A stretch of DNA of 15,051 nt from an uncultured Pseudoflavonifractor sp. (GTDB taxonomy: Bacteria; Bacillota_A; Clostridia; Oscillospirales; Oscillospiraceae). The notes beneath the pieces were generated by a model, which saw only the letters and a list, made by a program, of their open reading frames with translations, was not told where the DNA came from and made no database searches. The first letter of the stretch is position 1; every line of letters starts with the position of its first letter. A program made the translations under genes and the position numbers. Location: NCBI GenBank assembly GCA_947575475.1, contig CANPNN010000018.1:1-15051 (forward strand), in the 5' to 3' direction. Of this stretch, positions 14,512 through 15,051 are shown piece after piece.

Positions 14512-14567
14512 TGGCGGGAAGCGGGGGAAAGTTCCCTGAAAGGGGAATTTTCCCGTGCTTCCCGGCA
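14512..14567. repeat. Long hairpin in the gyrB leader
   Basis: An outer stem of 8 bp (CGGGAAGC 14515-14522 / GCTTCCCG 14557-14564), a 2x2 internal loop, and an inner stem of 12 bp with one G-T wobble (14525-14536 / 14543-14554) close a TGAAAG hexaloop. No U-run follows on either strand. It lies 25 nt before the gyrB start, just upstream of AGGAGG at 14578-14583. Confidence 0.8.
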
Positions 14568-14588
14568 AGAGAATAGTAGGAGGTTACT

Positions 14589-15051
14589 ATGAGCGACGAA
14601 CTGACAAAGGAAGAACTGCAGAAGGAACAGGAGTGGGAGGACAGCGTCACCCAGACCGAGCATGAGTACGGCGGCTCGGAGATCCAGGTGCTGGAGGGGC
14701 TGGAGGCCGTGCGGAAGCGGCCCGGCATGTACATTGGCTCCACCTCGGCCTCGGGCCTCCACCACCTGGTCTATGAGATCGTGGACAACGCCATTGACGA
14801 GGCCCTGGCGGGCTACTGTAAGCACATCACCGTGGATATTCTGCCTGGAAATGTCATCAAGGTCACCGACGACGGCCGGGGCGTCCCCGTGGACATCCAG
14901 CCCCAGACCGGCCGGCCCGCTTTGGAGGTGGTGTACACCGTTCTCCACGCCGGCGGCAAGTTCGGCGGCGGCGGGTATAAGGTCTCCGGCGGCCTCCACG
15001 GCGTGGGCGGCAGCGTGGTCAACGCCCTGTCCGAATGGATGGAGGTCCGGG
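14589..15051 (+). CDS. gyrB: DNA gyrase subunit B (3' end outside window)
   Basis: GyrB supplies the ATPase of gyrase, which adds negative supercoils ahead of the fork. About 154 residues are present and the frame runs off the right edge. After an acidic N-terminal stretch of about 30 residues, the GHKL fold begins: [10 protein letters not shown] at 41-50, [18 protein letters not shown] with the catalytic Glu at E63 and the Mg-binding Asn at N67, [11 protein letters not shown] at 92-102, and the Gly-rich lid with GGLHGVG near the edge. The ATG at 14589 has AGGAGG 5 nt upstream. ParE is a close paralogue, but the remB-gyrB context fixes the call. A long hairpin precedes it. Confidence 0.97.
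   Translation, partial: MSDELTKEELQKEQEWEDSVTQTEHEYGGSEIQVLEGLEAVRKRPGMYIGSTSASGLHHLVYEIVDNAIDEALAGYCKHITVDILPGNVIKVTDDGRGVPVDIQPQTGRPALEVVYTVLHAGGKFGGGGYKVSGGLHGVGGSVVNALSEWMEVR

Noticed and set aside
1..15051. Search for CRISPR arrays, tRNA or rRNA genes, transposases, phage genes or defence systems
   Set aside because: No regularly spaced repeats, no RNA gene signatures and no mobile-element proteins were seen; all confident genes are core functions.

Overview
This window is the chromosomal origin region of a GC-rich, Gram-positive, spore-forming-type bacterium. It carries the low-GC-clade (Firmicutes) gene order jag-yidC-yidD-rnpA-rpmH / dnaA-dnaN-rlbA-recF-remB-gyrB, plus the cluster darA-holB-ricT. 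The very GC-rich third codon positions, the Clostridia-type proteins (DarA, RicT, RemB, a YtvI-like protein, SpoIIIJ-type YidC with Jag) and the long, charged tails on several proteins suggest class Clostridia, probably the Oscillospiraceae (Flavonifractor/Lawsonibacter-like). The genus is an inference.

Left arm (1-6450, all + strand): a 5'-truncated cell-wall metallopeptidase (LysM, G5, M23) ends in a strong terminator. Next comes darA (c-di-AMP receptor), holB (clamp-loader delta') and ricT (Fe-S RNA-processing cofactor), tightly packed as one operon and closed by another terminator. Two apparently separate genes follow: an AI-2E/YtvI-type membrane protein and a membrane-anchored HtrA serine protease with a PDZ domain.

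Middle (6451-9671): two stacked hairpins with A/T-rich flanks form a bidirectional terminator between the convergent htrA and jag. The minus-strand operon rpmH-rnpA-yidD-yidC-jag, read leftward from a near-consensus promoter at 9643-9671, makes ribosomal protein L34, the RNase P protein, the YidD/YidC membrane insertion machinery and the RNA-binding protein Jag/KhpB. The rpmH leader is a string of short hairpins.

Right arm (9672-15051, + strand): the 335-nt rpmH-dnaA gap holds two inverted repeats, a DnaA-box-like site and the dnaA promoter. The dnaA-dnaN gap (11196-11441) holds four one-mismatch DnaA boxes and AT-rich tracts and is the best oriC candidate. After it come dnaN, rlbA, recF, an unrecognised three-helix membrane protein, remB, and gyrB, which runs off the edge. 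Spacing of a few bases or 4-nt overlaps suggests one translationally coupled operon from dnaN to remB. gyrB follows a 98-nt leader holding a long hairpin.

How it fits together: replication initiation (DnaA), elongation (DnaN, HolB), repair (RecF) and topology (GyrB) sit beside ribosome and membrane biogenesis genes. I see no mobile element, CRISPR array, tRNA, rRNA or defence system. It is a core region. The items worth a second look are regulatory structures (gyrB leader hairpin, inverted repeats at dnaA, structured rpmH leader), lineage-specific protein tails (RicT, YidC), one unknown small membrane gene and the head-on orientation of the left-arm + genes.
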